DNA of 64,000 nt. Source: Pollutiaquabacter sp046052345. Lineage in GTDB: Bacteria > Bacteroidota > Bacteroidia > AKYH767-A > 2013-40CM-41-45. Made by a program: the position numbers and the translations under genes. Shown here piece by piece: positions 41,755-50,619 of the stretch. Positions within the stretch are counted from its first letter, which is position 1. Every line of letters begins with the position of its first letter. The stretch is taken from the NCBI GenBank assembly GCA_046052345.1, contig JBJOMN010000054.1, forward strand, positions 4,325 to 68,324. The letters run 5' to 3'. The notes beneath the pieces were generated by a model that saw only the letters and a program-made list of their open reading frames with translations, made no database searches and was not told where the DNA came from.

Positions 41755-43308
41755 TTAGGGGTCCTTCTGCAGGGAGGACGGACTGATGTAAGCGATTGTG
41801 AACACTGAGTTGTTCACCGCAGTCGTATCGAAGGGTTTTCGCTCCCAAATCTGTGCTTTTTCGGATTTCTCCAAAATTTCCGTCGTTTTCTCCGGATAGA
41901 AGGCCGTTCTTTTTTCGATGGTCGTACCCGCCAACAACCAGTTCCTTATCATCCGGTGGTTTTCCGTCTGGGCAATGGCCATTTCGGGATAAAAGAAAAG
42001 GGATTTAAGACCTGTCAGCAGTACCGCTCCACCCAACAGCAGGTTGCGGTAACGAAGGAACGCTGCATCACTCTGTCGGTAGACAAGGTAGGATAGCGCA
42101 GCAGCCAGTGCGGTCACAGAAAAGAACCCGTAACGAAGGCTTAGGGATTGCTGAAATCCGTTCTGATGTCTGAAATATGCGGCCACAAAGGAAGTAGCGA
42201 TGAGGAATGCAGCCATCTGCAACCCTGCCTGCTTCCTGAATTCCCACCGGTGAATCATAAAGCCGTAGACGAACACCGTGACGACAATCGCCCCTTGGAC
42301 AAAAGGAAGCATGTAAAAGTCGTGGAACTGCAGATGCCCGCCCAGGAAAGAAAGCGCATACAGGGCGAACTGCCAACCTTCGAAGCGCTCGACCGGATTC
42401 AGCCGCTCCGGACGGTAGTCGTGGAAGTACCACCAGGCAGCGATCAGCAGAACCGCCGCTGCGAAGTACGCACTTCGATAGTCCCGGTCAAGCAGTCGGA
42501 ACAGGACGATCATCGGAAGAACAATCCAGCCGTTCCCGAACGTATACGCTGCAATCACGCCCCACGTCACAGAAAGGATCATCCTGCCCGGTTTGCCGGA
42601 ATTCCGATGCCGGAACGCAAGCATAGCTGCGAGTACGACGGTGTAATATGTCGTACCTGAAAACGCGCAGAGAAGGTTGTAGAATTGTTGGAGGTTGAAC
42701 AGCAACAGGCCGGTGATCAGGAAAACAAATTCGCGGCGTTTCGGATCACGGTGTTCTTCGGCGAAAAACCACGCGATCATGACCAGCAGTACCATGTTCA
42801 ACAGCTTGGTGACGTGGATGAATTCCGGGCCGGAAATCAATCTGATAAATTCGGCAATCACTCTGGAGATAAAGGTCTTGCATTCCAGGTAGGATTCGAA
42901 AAAGGCTCCGGCTTTTGAAGAAATTCCTTGCAGGTCCGACAGATGAAGCTGCCATTCGTAATATCCGTAGTAATCGTCCCAAAAGGGTAGTGCGAAGGGT
43001 CTTCGGTAGAGTTGTACCAGAAAGAAAGTGAGAAAAGTGATGGAAGGGACAAGGTATCCACGGAAACCGTTTCGGGAAAAGATCCCGGAGGAGATCAGCA
43101 ACGAAGCGGATATCACGGAAAGCGCGTACCATGCTGAGGCGCTGATCCCCATGCTCCAGAAACCGACATCCGCCCGAAGCCCGAGAAAATGCGTTATGCG
43201 CGAAATCAATTCCCGGGACGTTTCTTCAAAGGAAAAGAGCAGACAGACGCCCGCTGCCACTATCAGGAGTGTGTTTTTCCTGGACTCCTTGATTAGGCCG
43301 GCAATCAT
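41755..43308 (-). CDS. Polytopic membrane protein, possibly GT-C-like
   Basis: This 517-residue protein has about ten to twelve predicted membrane helices (the first at 13-28, 52-76 and 88-102). After the third helix comes an aromatic acidic motif FWDDYYGYYEW (D111, D112) on the predicted periplasmic side, and the last 60 residues are hydrophilic. Acidic loop motifs of this kind occur in GT-C-fold glycosyltransferases that use lipid-linked sugars, but no specific family is recognised and topology is estimated by eye. It lies upstream of the FtsB-like gene and 28 bp after pruA. Confidence 0.6.
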   Translation of the reverse strand: MIAGLIKESRKNTLLIVAAGVCLLFSFEETSRELISRITHFLGLRADVGFWSMGISASAWYALSVISASLLISSGIFSRNGFRGYLVPSITFLTFFLVQLYRRPFALPFWDDYYGYYEWQLHLSDLQGISSKAGAFFESYLECKTFISRVIAEFIRLISGPEFIHVTKLLNMVLLVMIAWFFAEEHRDPKRREFVFLITGLLLFNLQQFYNLLCAFSGTTYYTVVLAAMLAFRHRNSGKPGRMILSVTWGVIAAYTFGNGWIVLPMIVLFRLLDRDYRSAYFAAAVLLIAAWWYFHDYRPERLNPVERFEGWQFALYALSFLGGHLQFHDFYMLPFVQGAIVVTVFVYGFMIHRWEFRKQAGLQMAAFLIATSFVAAYFRHQNGFQQSLSLRYGFFSVTALAAALSYLVYRQSDAAFLRYRNLLLGGAVLLTGLKSLFFYPEMAIAQTENHRMIRNWLLAGTTIEKRTAFYPEKTTEILEKSEKAQIWERKPFDTTAVNNSVFTIAYISPSSLQKDP

Positions 43309-43336
43309 TCTGACGCAGCTGTTAAATTCTTCGCGA

Positions 43337-44968
43337 TCAGTCAGCGGAAAGGAAAGGGTACCGGTAGTCGGTAGGAGGAACGAAAGTCTCCTTTATGGCA
43401 CGGGGAGATACCCAGCGCAGCAGATTCAGAATGGATCCCGCTTTGTCATTCGTTCCGGAGGCGCGGCTGCCGCCGAACGGCTGTTGCCCGACTACGGCTC
43501 CTGTGCATTTGTCGTTGATGTAGAAGTTGCCGGCAGCCTGGTCCAGCTTACGGGTGGCAAGCTCGATGGCGTAACGGTCGCGCGCGAATATCGAGCCGGT
43601 CAGTGCATAGGTTCCCGTGCGGTCGACCAGATCGAGCGTCTCTTCAAACTTGTCATCCTCATAGACGTAGATTGTGAGTACAGGTCCGAAAAGCTCTTCG
43701 CACATGGTCACGTAGTCAGGTCGTTTTGCAAGTATGACCGTAGGGTGGATGAAATAACCGGTGGATTTGTCGTAAGTCCCGCCGGCGATGATCTCCGCAT
43801 CTTTGCTTGACTTGGCGTCTTCGATGAATTTGGCCAGTTTGTCGAACGATTTCTCGTCGATGACTGCATTGATGAAGTTGGTGAAATCCTCGGTGGGGCC
43901 GATCTTGAAGGAGGCGAGGTCCTTGACGATTCCCTCACGGACGGTCGTCCAGAGACTCTGAGGGATATAGGCTCGGGAAGCGGCGGAGCACTTCTGGCCC
44001 TGGTACTCGAAGGCGCCGCGCGTAAGAGCGGTGATAAGTGAAGGCGCATCCGCACTGGGATGTGCCATGATGAAATCCTTGCCGCCTGTCTCGCCGACGA
44101 TCCGCGGATAGGAGCGGTACAGGTGGATGTTGTTTCCGATGGTTTTCCAGATGTCCTGGAAGACTGCCGTGGAGCCGGTGAAATGGATGCCCGCGAAATC
44201 GGGATGGCGGAAAATGACCTCTCCGGCATCGGGACCGGATACATAGACGAGGTTGATGACGCCATCGGGCAGTCCGGCTTCCAGGAAAACCTTCATCAGC
44301 AGGGAGGCGGCATAGATCTGTGTGTTGGCCGGCTTCCATACCACGACGTTGCCCATCATGGCGGCGGAGGTAGGAAGGTTGCCGCTGATGGCCGTGAAAT
44401 TGAAAGGGGTCAGGGCGAAAACGAATCCTTCCAGCGGCCGGTGTTCCAAACGGTTCCATATGCCTTTCGAACTGATCGGTTGCTGGGTGTAGATGGTGCG
44501 CATGTACTCCACGTTGAACCGCAGGAAGTCGATCATCTCACAGGCGGCATCGATTTCCGCCTGAAAGGCGTTCTTGCTTTGACCGATCATCGTCGCCGCA
44601 TTGATGGCGGCGCGGTAAGGACCGGCAAGGAGGTCTGCTGCTTTGAGGAAAATGGCGGCCCGGTGTTCCCACGACAGTGCGGACCATTGTGCTCGCGCCT
44701 TAAGGGCGGCATCAATGGCTTGTGAAATATGCTGACGTTCCCCTTTGTGATAGTTCGCTACGACATGCTTGTGGTCATGCGGCGGGGAAATGGCACCTTT
44801 TTTACCGGTACGTACTTCCTTGCCGTCGATATACATCGGGATATCGATGACTTCGGACCGCATTTTTTTCAGTGCTTCCTGCAGGAGGATCCTTTCCGGA
44901 CTGCCGGGAGCATAGTTCAGCACCGGTTCGTTGACGGCTACAGGTACCTGAAAGATCGCATTGGACAT
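43337..44968 (-). CDS. pruA: Delta-1-pyrroline-5-carboxylate dehydrogenase
   Basis: This 543-residue aldehyde dehydrogenase matches the P5C dehydrogenase group: NYAPGSPERILLQEAL near the start, GFVFALTPFNFTAISGNLP, WKPANTQIYAA, FTGSTAVFQDIW, IVGETGGKDFI, and the catalytic Cys in EYQGQKCSAASR. It oxidises glutamate semialdehyde to glutamate in proline degradation. The proline dehydrogenase partner is not in this window. A TAACTTCG box at 44989-44996 lies just upstream. Confidence 0.95.
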   Translation of the reverse strand: MSNAIFQVPVAVNEPVLNYAPGSPERILLQEALKKMRSEVIDIPMYIDGKEVRTGKKGAISPPHDHKHVVANYHKGERQHISQAIDAALKARAQWSALSWEHRAAIFLKAADLLAGPYRAAINAATMIGQSKNAFQAEIDAACEMIDFLRFNVEYMRTIYTQQPISSKGIWNRLEHRPLEGFVFALTPFNFTAISGNLPTSAAMMGNVVVWKPANTQIYAASLLMKVFLEAGLPDGVINLVYVSGPDAGEVIFRHPDFAGIHFTGSTAVFQDIWKTIGNNIHLYRSYPRIVGETGGKDFIMAHPSADAPSLITALTRGAFEYQGQKCSAASRAYIPQSLWTTVREGIVKDLASFKIGPTEDFTNFINAVIDEKSFDKLAKFIEDAKSSKDAEIIAGGTYDKSTGYFIHPTVILAKRPDYVTMCEELFGPVLTIYVYEDDKFEETLDLVDRTGTYALTGSIFARDRYAIELATRKLDQAAGNFYINDKCTGAVVGQQPFGGSRASGTNDKAGSILNLLRWVSPRAIKETFVPPTDYRYPFLSAD

Positions 44969-45041
44969 GGTGACATGGATTTGACGGGCGAAGTTAAGAA
45001 ATTAGGCCTTACGGGAAGGGGCATCGGGCCGTGTTGAACTG

Positions 45042-45072
45042 TTTGCCGGAACGGCCTTACTTCCTAACTTAC
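45042..45072 (+). promoter_or_regulatory. Putative promoter of the response regulator pair
   Basis: TTTG (45042-45045), a 19-bp spacer and TAACTTAC (45065-45072) have good spacing and a good -33 element, with two mismatches in the last part of the -7 element. The inverted repeat GGCCGT/ACGGCC (45027-45032 and 45051-45056) flanks the -33 element. Confidence 0.4.
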
Positions 45073-45091
45073 ACCCTGAAATCCGACCACC

Positions 45092-45817
45092 ATGCCGCTT
45101 ATCACCATACTTGAAGACGATCCGGTAAGTGCCGAAATGCTGCGAGACCTCCTCGGCACCGTCGCGCCTGATTGGGAGCTGGAAGGTCCGTACCCTTCGG
45201 TGCAGGAGGCCGTGGAAAAGATCGGGAAGCACCGTCCTCAGTTGGTCTTTCTGGATGTCGAGCTATCTGACGGTTCGGGCTTTGATGTGCTGAAAATGCT
45301 GGAGCCCATCGATTTCGATGTGATCGTGACCACCTCTCACGATAAATATGCAATCCAAGCCATCAAACACCGTGCACTCGATTATCTGTTGAAGCCTTTC
45401 CAGATCTCCGATCTCAGGGAGGCCATGGGGAAGATCGGTCAGCGGCTCCGTATCGAGCCCGATAGGTTGATCGCACCGCCCCATGAGGCGCTACGTAAAA
45501 TAGCGGTGCCCACGTCCGACGGTCTGTTGCTGATCGCGACTGACGACATCATCCGGCTCGAAAGCGAAAGGAACTATACGGATTTCTTTCTCACCGGAAA
45601 CAGGAAAGTAGTGGTCACCCGATCGTTGAAGGAATTCGAGGAGTTGCTGTCCCCGAAGGGTTTCTTCCGCATCCATCACTCCCATATCGTGAACCTCAAC
45701 CAGATCACCAGATACGTACGGGGCGAAGGAGGATATGTAACTTTATCCGACGGTTCTTCCGTAGATGTCTCCCGGCGCAGGAAAGAGGAATTCTTAAAAG
45801 TCCTTTCCGGCGCCTGA
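45092..45817 (+). CDS. LytTR-family response regulator
   Basis: This 241-residue protein has a receiver domain with acidic pocket E8/D9/D10, phospho-acceptor D55 (VFLDVELSDGSGFD), Thr in VTTSHD and Lys in YLLKPF. A LytTR DNA-binding domain follows (about 140-240), with LIATDDIIRLESERNYT, KVVVTRSLKEFEELL and FFRIHHSHIVNLNQI. LytTR regulators in Bacteroidota usually pair with a kinase of the LytS type; none is adjacent. The following gene encodes a second receiver protein. Confidence 0.94.
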   Translation: MPLITILEDDPVSAEMLRDLLGTVAPDWELEGPYPSVQEAVEKIGKHRPQLVFLDVELSDGSGFDVLKMLEPIDFDVIVTTSHDKYAIQAIKHRALDYLLKPFQISDLREAMGKIGQRLRIEPDRLIAPPHEALRKIAVPTSDGLLLIATDDIIRLESERNYTDFFLTGNRKVVVTRSLKEFEELLSPKGFFRIHHSHIVNLNQITRYVRGEGGYVTLSDGSSVDVSRRRKEEFLKVLSGA

Positions 45818-45879
45818 CACCCGGCTCTGCTTCTCGTTTGAATCCTGACAAGTAAATCAATCGCCACAAATCCGCTTAT

Positions 45880-46380
45880 ATGTCCATTTACACCGACCTG
45901 CATATCGTTTCGATCGATGATGACCCGAATATGCGTTCCATGCTGGAGGATTTCGTCACGTCGAAGTTCCAAGGTGCCCGTTTTTCTCCCTATTCCTCGG
46001 GAGAGGAGGCCTTACAGGGGCTTTCCACGAAACCGGATCTGATCATCCTGGATTATCACCTGGATACTGCGGACCCGGCAGCCATGAACGGGATACAGGT
46101 TTTGAGCAAGTTGCGGAACCGCTTCCGGGATGCTCAGATTGTCTTCCTTTCCGCCCAGGAGAGCGCTGAAGTCTCATCCAATACGATCAAGTTCGGCGCC
46201 TTCGATTATATCGTGAAGAACCAATTCGCATTTCAGCGCCTGGAAGTGGTGGTGCGGAATATCATGGGACAAGCCACCATCAGGAAGACCGCGGGCACTC
46301 AGAAGTTCTTCAATTACCTGCTCGCCGCGATCTGCGCTACGTTGTTGGCAGGAATAGTCATGATGCGGATGAATGGATGA
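45880..46380 (+). CDS. Receiver-domain protein with C-terminal membrane anchor
   Basis: This 166-residue protein has a complete receiver domain: D13/D14/D15, phospho-acceptor D58 (LIILDYHLD), S91 and K113. There is no DNA-binding output domain. Instead the chain ends in one hydrophobic helix (about 144-162, FNYLLAAICATLLAGIVMM) followed by RMNG, so it should be tail-anchored in the inner membrane. It lies 62 bp after the LytTR regulator gene and may work as a phosphate sink or membrane-localised switch. The receiver call is firm; the membrane tether is inferred from hydropathy. Confidence 0.85.
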   Translation: MSIYTDLHIVSIDDDPNMRSMLEDFVTSKFQGARFSPYSSGEEALQGLSTKPDLIILDYHLDTADPAAMNGIQVLSKLRNRFRDAQIVFLSAQESAEVSSNTIKFGAFDYIVKNQFAFQRLEVVVRNIMGQATIRKTAGTQKFFNYLLAAICATLLAGIVMMRMNG

Positions 46381-46438
46381 TTTTTAGCCGGTGATTCCGG
46401 TTCAGCTACCTCAAACGGTAAACGGGGAACAGCATCCG

Positions 46439-49400
46439 TTAGCCGGCCACTTCTTTCACTTCGAATCCGTTCAGATACACGAGATACCGTTTGATTCCGG
46501 TATACCCCATTTTTTCCAAAAGCTCTCCGTACTGTTGCAGCTGTCGGTGATGTTTTTCATCCTGCTTTCCGGTCTTGAAGTCTATCACAACTGCTTCTGT
46601 GTCCCGGATAAGCACACGGTCCGGACGCAGCAGATCTCCCTCCGGCGTGATGATTTCCTGTTCGCGCCGGACATCCCAGCTTGAATCAAAAAATCCTGAG
46701 AGCATCGGATGCGAAGTGACTTCACGGATCAGTGATTTCAACTCGTCGGCTTGTGCCGAGGTGAGTTCTCCTTCGAAGAAGCAGCGATCCACTTCACGGT
46801 CGGTATCTGCCTGTGTGCGTATCCGCGCAAGCACATCGTGTACCAAGATTCCGTACCGTTTCCCGGAATCGTCTTTTTCCTGCAGCAGGTCCGAGAGTCG
46901 TCTCGCCCGGGTGGCGATGCGTATCCTGTCCTGCCATCGGTTAACAGGATAGGAGGGAAGCTCCGCGGTTTGACCGTCCGGACGACCCGCTGACCTGACG
47001 GTGGCCTTTTCTCCGATTGCGATAGCTCCGTCATCACCCTCTGTATGACCGGACTGCGTCAGGGTGCGGAAAACGAGCCGGGAAGTGGTGTTCAGCGTTC
47101 CTTTTCCGGAGTCGGCCGGACCGAACAGATACAATTCTTCTTCGGCACGGGTGAATGCCACATACAGGAGATTGACATTGTCCACCACGTTGAGAGAGCG
47201 TTCTTCCTGCCAGTCCGGATTGAAGACCGTTTCTTCCAGGGCTTTACCGGAGTAGACGCCGGTGCGTCCGAGCCTGTCGAAAGGCGGGATATCGGTCGAT
47301 ACCCAGATCAGCTCTCCGCTCTTCGGTTCCAGCTTCCATTCAACGAAAGGCATGATCACGGCGGGGAACTGCAATCCCTTCGACTTGTGAATGGACATGA
47401 TCCGGATCGCATCCTCATTCTCCGGTATGACCACCGAGCTGTTTTTCACTTTTTCATTCTCGTCCCACCAGGATACGAATCCGGCGACTCCGGCGTGATG
47501 TCGCGTGTTGTATTCCAGGACGAGATCCTGGAACCTTTGGATATATGCATCCGGAGGATTGTTCAGCCCGAAGATGCGGACCAGCTGTTCGGAGATCTCG
47601 TACACCGGCAGTTTGGCCAGGGTTTCAATTGCGTCGACGAATTCGGCGGGAAGCGTCTTGTTGAAGGGTCGGTCGAGTGCTGATTCCTTTCCGAAGAGTT
47701 CCCTCGGACCGGTAGAGCCGGCCTTTTTCCTTTTCTTTTGGTCTTGTCGGAAGACATCGTGCATTGTCAGCGGACCGTGCCCGTTGGTTTCCACGTAAAA
47801 GTGCAACATCTGGCTTCTCGCGATGTTGTTCCTTGGGTCTGCAAGCAGACGGAATGCGTTGATGAGAAAGCGGACTTTGGGCGATCCGCTGATCGCCAGG
47901 GAATCCGGGGTGATGATCTTGCCAATGCCGTTTTCGAAGAGATGCTGTGCAGCTGCGTTCCCTTCCTTATTGGTCCGGACAAGAATGGCGATGTCGCGGT
48001 GACGGAATCCGCGAGACAAGAGGTCGTTTACGGTTTCCAGCATCCGGGTCAGGCTTTTATCCTTCCATGGTCCGGAGACACCGTCCGCATCCGGGTCAGG
48101 ATGCTCGCTTTCATCGACGGGCTTTTCTCCGGATTTCTTCTCGTTGGTGAACGAGCGCCACTCGACATACCCGCCGGAGTTGTTTTTCCCGGCAACCTTT
48201 TGCTCGAGGTCCGACCCGTAGGCTTCCTTGAGCAGGTCAAGGTCCTGAAGCGATCCTGTCGATTCCAGCAAGAGCGGGATTTCAGAAAACAGGCGGTTGT
48301 TGAACTGTACGATTTCCTTTTTGCTCCGGTAATTCGTGTCCAATGATTTCGGGAGCAGGAGGTCCTGAAAGGCCTTCAAGTGATCCTTTATTCCGCTGAG
48401 GAGCAGTCGGGCTTCACCGCCTCTCCACCGGTAAATCGATTGTTTCGCGTCACCTACGATCAGAGTCATGAATCCGCTGCCCAGTGAATTGATCACCAGC
48501 GGAAGGAGGTTCTTCCATTGCAGCTCGGAAGTGTCCTGGAATTCGTCGATGAGCAGATGTTTGTACCGGTTCCCGGTCTTCTCGTACACGAAGGGAGTAT
48601 CGTCGCCGGTGAGAATACCCTGCAGCAGCTTCGGGGTGTCTGAAATAAGGATCTGGTTGCGCTCCTTACGGTATTCCGCGAAGATGCCTGTCAGGTCATT
48701 GATGATCCCGAACAGGTAAAGGGTTTTCAATAGCTCGATAGAGGTGAGGTATTTTCCGTGTTCCAAGTCCATGAGGGACTTTGCTTCCTGAAGTTTCGGG
48801 AAAAGCCGGTCCTCGATGAAGGCCATCTTTGGCTTGTCCTTGAGGTCGGGCTTGCGAACCCAGTTGTCGGGCGCTTCCAATGCTTTCCGGACGTAGGAAT
48901 TCATCGCGTACCCTTTGCCTGATCTGGAGTCCGTGATGCGGGCGAGGTATCCTGCCGGACCCTGGTTGCCACGGGTGAAATCGTCTTCGGTGTACCCGGC
49001 CTGTTCGATTTCATCGAGGGCGGATTTCCCGATACGTTTCATCTCCGTCTCGAACGCGTTTCTTTGCGCTTTCAGTTCTTCGATAAAGGCGTTGAGCTCA
49101 AGCCGGTCCATGGCCGGTCGGGACCCTCCTTCCTCCAGCATCTCAGCGGTGATCCACTGTACATCCTTTCGGAGATCCCACCCGCGGTCCTCATCCAGTT
49201 TCTTGAGTACGAGTTTCTCCAACCAGCTTGAAAGCTCCTTGTCTTCACCGGCCTTGTCCAGCAGCCTGTCGGAGACTTCCAGGATTGCGTCTTCCTGGTG
49301 GATCTGTACTTCTGCACGGAGCGGAAGCTGTATTTCCCTTGCCAGCGCCCGCAGGAGCTTCTGGAAGAAACTGTCGATGGTGGAAACTGAAAAATTAGGG

Positions 49401-49693
49401 TAGTCGTGAAGAATGAGGGTGAGGACGGTTTCTGCGCGGTCTGTCAGGGGCCTCCCGGGCAATTCCTCCTCCAGTTGCTGCCGAAGGTCGGACGGTTTTC
49501 CCGAGGAGAGTTCTACCAGCGAGCGCACCACTCTTTCCTTCATCTCCTGAGCGGCCTTGTTGGTGAAGGTGATGGCGAGTATGTGTCGGTATTCCTCCGG
49601 CCGGTCGAGCACGATCCTCAGGTACTCCTTTACCAGTGTAAAGGTCTTGCCGGAGCCGGCGGACGATTTATAGATCTTCAACTGGTTTTCCAT
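46439..49693 (-). CDS. UvrD/AddA-type helicase with C-terminal PD-(D/E)XK nuclease
   Basis: From the ATG at 49693 this is a 1084-residue protein, starting where the family does (MENQLKIYKSSAGSGKT; Walker A 10-17). UvrD-type motifs follow: AITFTNKAAQEMKERV, LLIDEFQDTSELQW, VGDAKQSIYRWRGG, and MSIHKSKGLQFPAVIMPF further on. The C-terminus carries a RecB-like nuclease motif (VVIDFKTGK; D1038, K1040). This is the layout of AddA, which with AddB processes double-strand ends for recombination. No AddB-like gene is adjacent. An upstream in-frame extension to 49858 is rejected because it lacks family similarity. Confidence 0.88.
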   Translation of the reverse strand: MENQLKIYKSSAGSGKTFTLVKEYLRIVLDRPEEYRHILAITFTNKAAQEMKERVVRSLVELSSGKPSDLRQQLEEELPGRPLTDRAETVLTLILHDYPNFSVSTIDSFFQKLLRALAREIQLPLRAEVQIHQEDAILEVSDRLLDKAGEDKELSSWLEKLVLKKLDEDRGWDLRKDVQWITAEMLEEGGSRPAMDRLELNAFIEELKAQRNAFETEMKRIGKSALDEIEQAGYTEDDFTRGNQGPAGYLARITDSRSGKGYAMNSYVRKALEAPDNWVRKPDLKDKPKMAFIEDRLFPKLQEAKSLMDLEHGKYLTSIELLKTLYLFGIINDLTGIFAEYRKERNQILISDTPKLLQGILTGDDTPFVYEKTGNRYKHLLIDEFQDTSELQWKNLLPLVINSLGSGFMTLIVGDAKQSIYRWRGGEARLLLSGIKDHLKAFQDLLLPKSLDTNYRSKKEIVQFNNRLFSEIPLLLESTGSLQDLDLLKEAYGSDLEQKVAGKNNSGGYVEWRSFTNEKKSGEKPVDESEHPDPDADGVSGPWKDKSLTRMLETVNDLLSRGFRHRDIAILVRTNKEGNAAAQHLFENGIGKIITPDSLAISGSPKVRFLINAFRLLADPRNNIARSQMLHFYVETNGHGPLTMHDVFRQDQKKRKKAGSTGPRELFGKESALDRPFNKTLPAEFVDAIETLAKLPVYEISEQLVRIFGLNNPPDAYIQRFQDLVLEYNTRHHAGVAGFVSWWDENEKVKNSSVVIPENEDAIRIMSIHKSKGLQFPAVIMPFVEWKLEPKSGELIWVSTDIPPFDRLGRTGVYSGKALEETVFNPDWQEERSLNVVDNVNLLYVAFTRAEEELYLFGPADSGKGTLNTTSRLVFRTLTQSGHTEGDDGAIAIGEKATVRSAGRPDGQTAELPSYPVNRWQDRIRIATRARRLSDLLQEKDDSGKRYGILVHDVLARIRTQADTDREVDRCFFEGELTSAQADELKSLIREVTSHPMLSGFFDSSWDVRREQEIITPEGDLLRPDRVLIRDTEAVVIDFKTGKQDEKHHRQLQQYGELLEKMGYTGIKRYLVYLNGFEVKEVAG

Positions 49694-49772
49694 GTCACGA
49701 AAAGTCGCCCGTTGAAGATAAGGAAGATTCCTTGAAGTCGGGGATGATACGCCGTCGTTATGCTTCGGGGTT

Positions 49773-50603
49773 TCAGCGTTCCAGCCTGGGGAAACCCTGC
49801 CACACCGTGCAGTTGCGGAAATGGAGGTGCAGATCGATGGCTTTCCTGAAGATGCCATAGACGGAGGATCCGCTGCCGCTCATGGAAGCGTACACGGCCC
49901 CTTCGCTGTACAGCCTTTTCTTGATCTTACGGATGGACGGGTGCCGGTCCAGAACTGTTTTTTCAAAATCGTTATGGACATGGTCTTTCCATGTTTCCAA
50001 CGGCTTTCTGATCAGCTCTTTCAAAGACTGCCTGGGCTGCATGGGTGTCACACCTGCATATGCTTCGGCGGTACTCACATGGATTCTGGGTTTGACGACG
50101 ACAAAAAAATAATCGTCCAGTTTAAGCCGAATCTCTTCAAAGACCTCGCCGCGACCGGTGGCGAAAACAGGTTTGTTACGTATGAAAAAAGGGCAATCAC
50201 TGCCCAGTCTGGCGGCATATTCGCTCAGGACGTCATCGCTCAGCCGCAACTGGAACAATTGATTCACGGCACGAAGGACGAATGCTGCATCGGATGAACC
50301 GCCTCCTAATCCGGCGCCAATCGGCAGCAATTTGTGAAGATGCATCTTTATGGCTCCAAGCGGATGGTCGGCAGCCAGCAGTTGGTAGGCCCTTACACAC
50401 AGATTCGTTTCCTTGCCGCCATAGATGCGAATGCCGGTCGATTTGAACTCCGCGCCTGATTCCTTACCGGGAATGCGGTTGACCTCCAGGATATCCGACC
50501 AAGGAAGAGGGTAGAAGACGGTCTGAATATCATGGAATCCGTCCGGTCGCTTCCCGATGATATTCAACCCGAGGTTGATCTTGCAATTCGGAAAGGAAAC
50601 CAT
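49773..50603 (-). CDS. ispE: 4-diphosphocytidyl-2-C-methyl-D-erythritol kinase
   Basis: From the ATG at 50603 this is a 276-residue GHMP kinase. It opens VSFPNCKINLGLNIIGKRPDGFHDI as IspE does, and has the ATP loop PIGAGLGGGSSDAA and the C-terminal MSGSGSSVYGIF. It phosphorylates the CDP-methylerythritol intermediate in the non-mevalonate isoprenoid pathway. A longer in-frame reading to 50795 runs into accA in another frame and is not used. It starts 16 bp after the accA stop. Confidence 0.96.
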   Translation of the reverse strand: MVSFPNCKINLGLNIIGKRPDGFHDIQTVFYPLPWSDILEVNRIPGKESGAEFKSTGIRIYGGKETNLCVRAYQLLAADHPLGAIKMHLHKLLPIGAGLGGGSSDAAFVLRAVNQLFQLRLSDDVLSEYAARLGSDCPFFIRNKPVFATGRGEVFEEIRLKLDDYFFVVVKPRIHVSTAEAYAGVTPMQPRQSLKELIRKPLETWKDHVHNDFEKTVLDRHPSIRKIKKRLYSEGAVYASMSGSGSSVYGIFRKAIDLHLHFRNCTVWQGFPRLER

Positions 50604-50619
50604 GTCCGGTAACCCTGAA

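Noticed and set aside
49694..49858. An N-terminal extension of the AddA-like protein
   Set aside because: The Walker A motif is close to the N-terminus from the ATG at 49693, as in the family, and the extension has no similarity.
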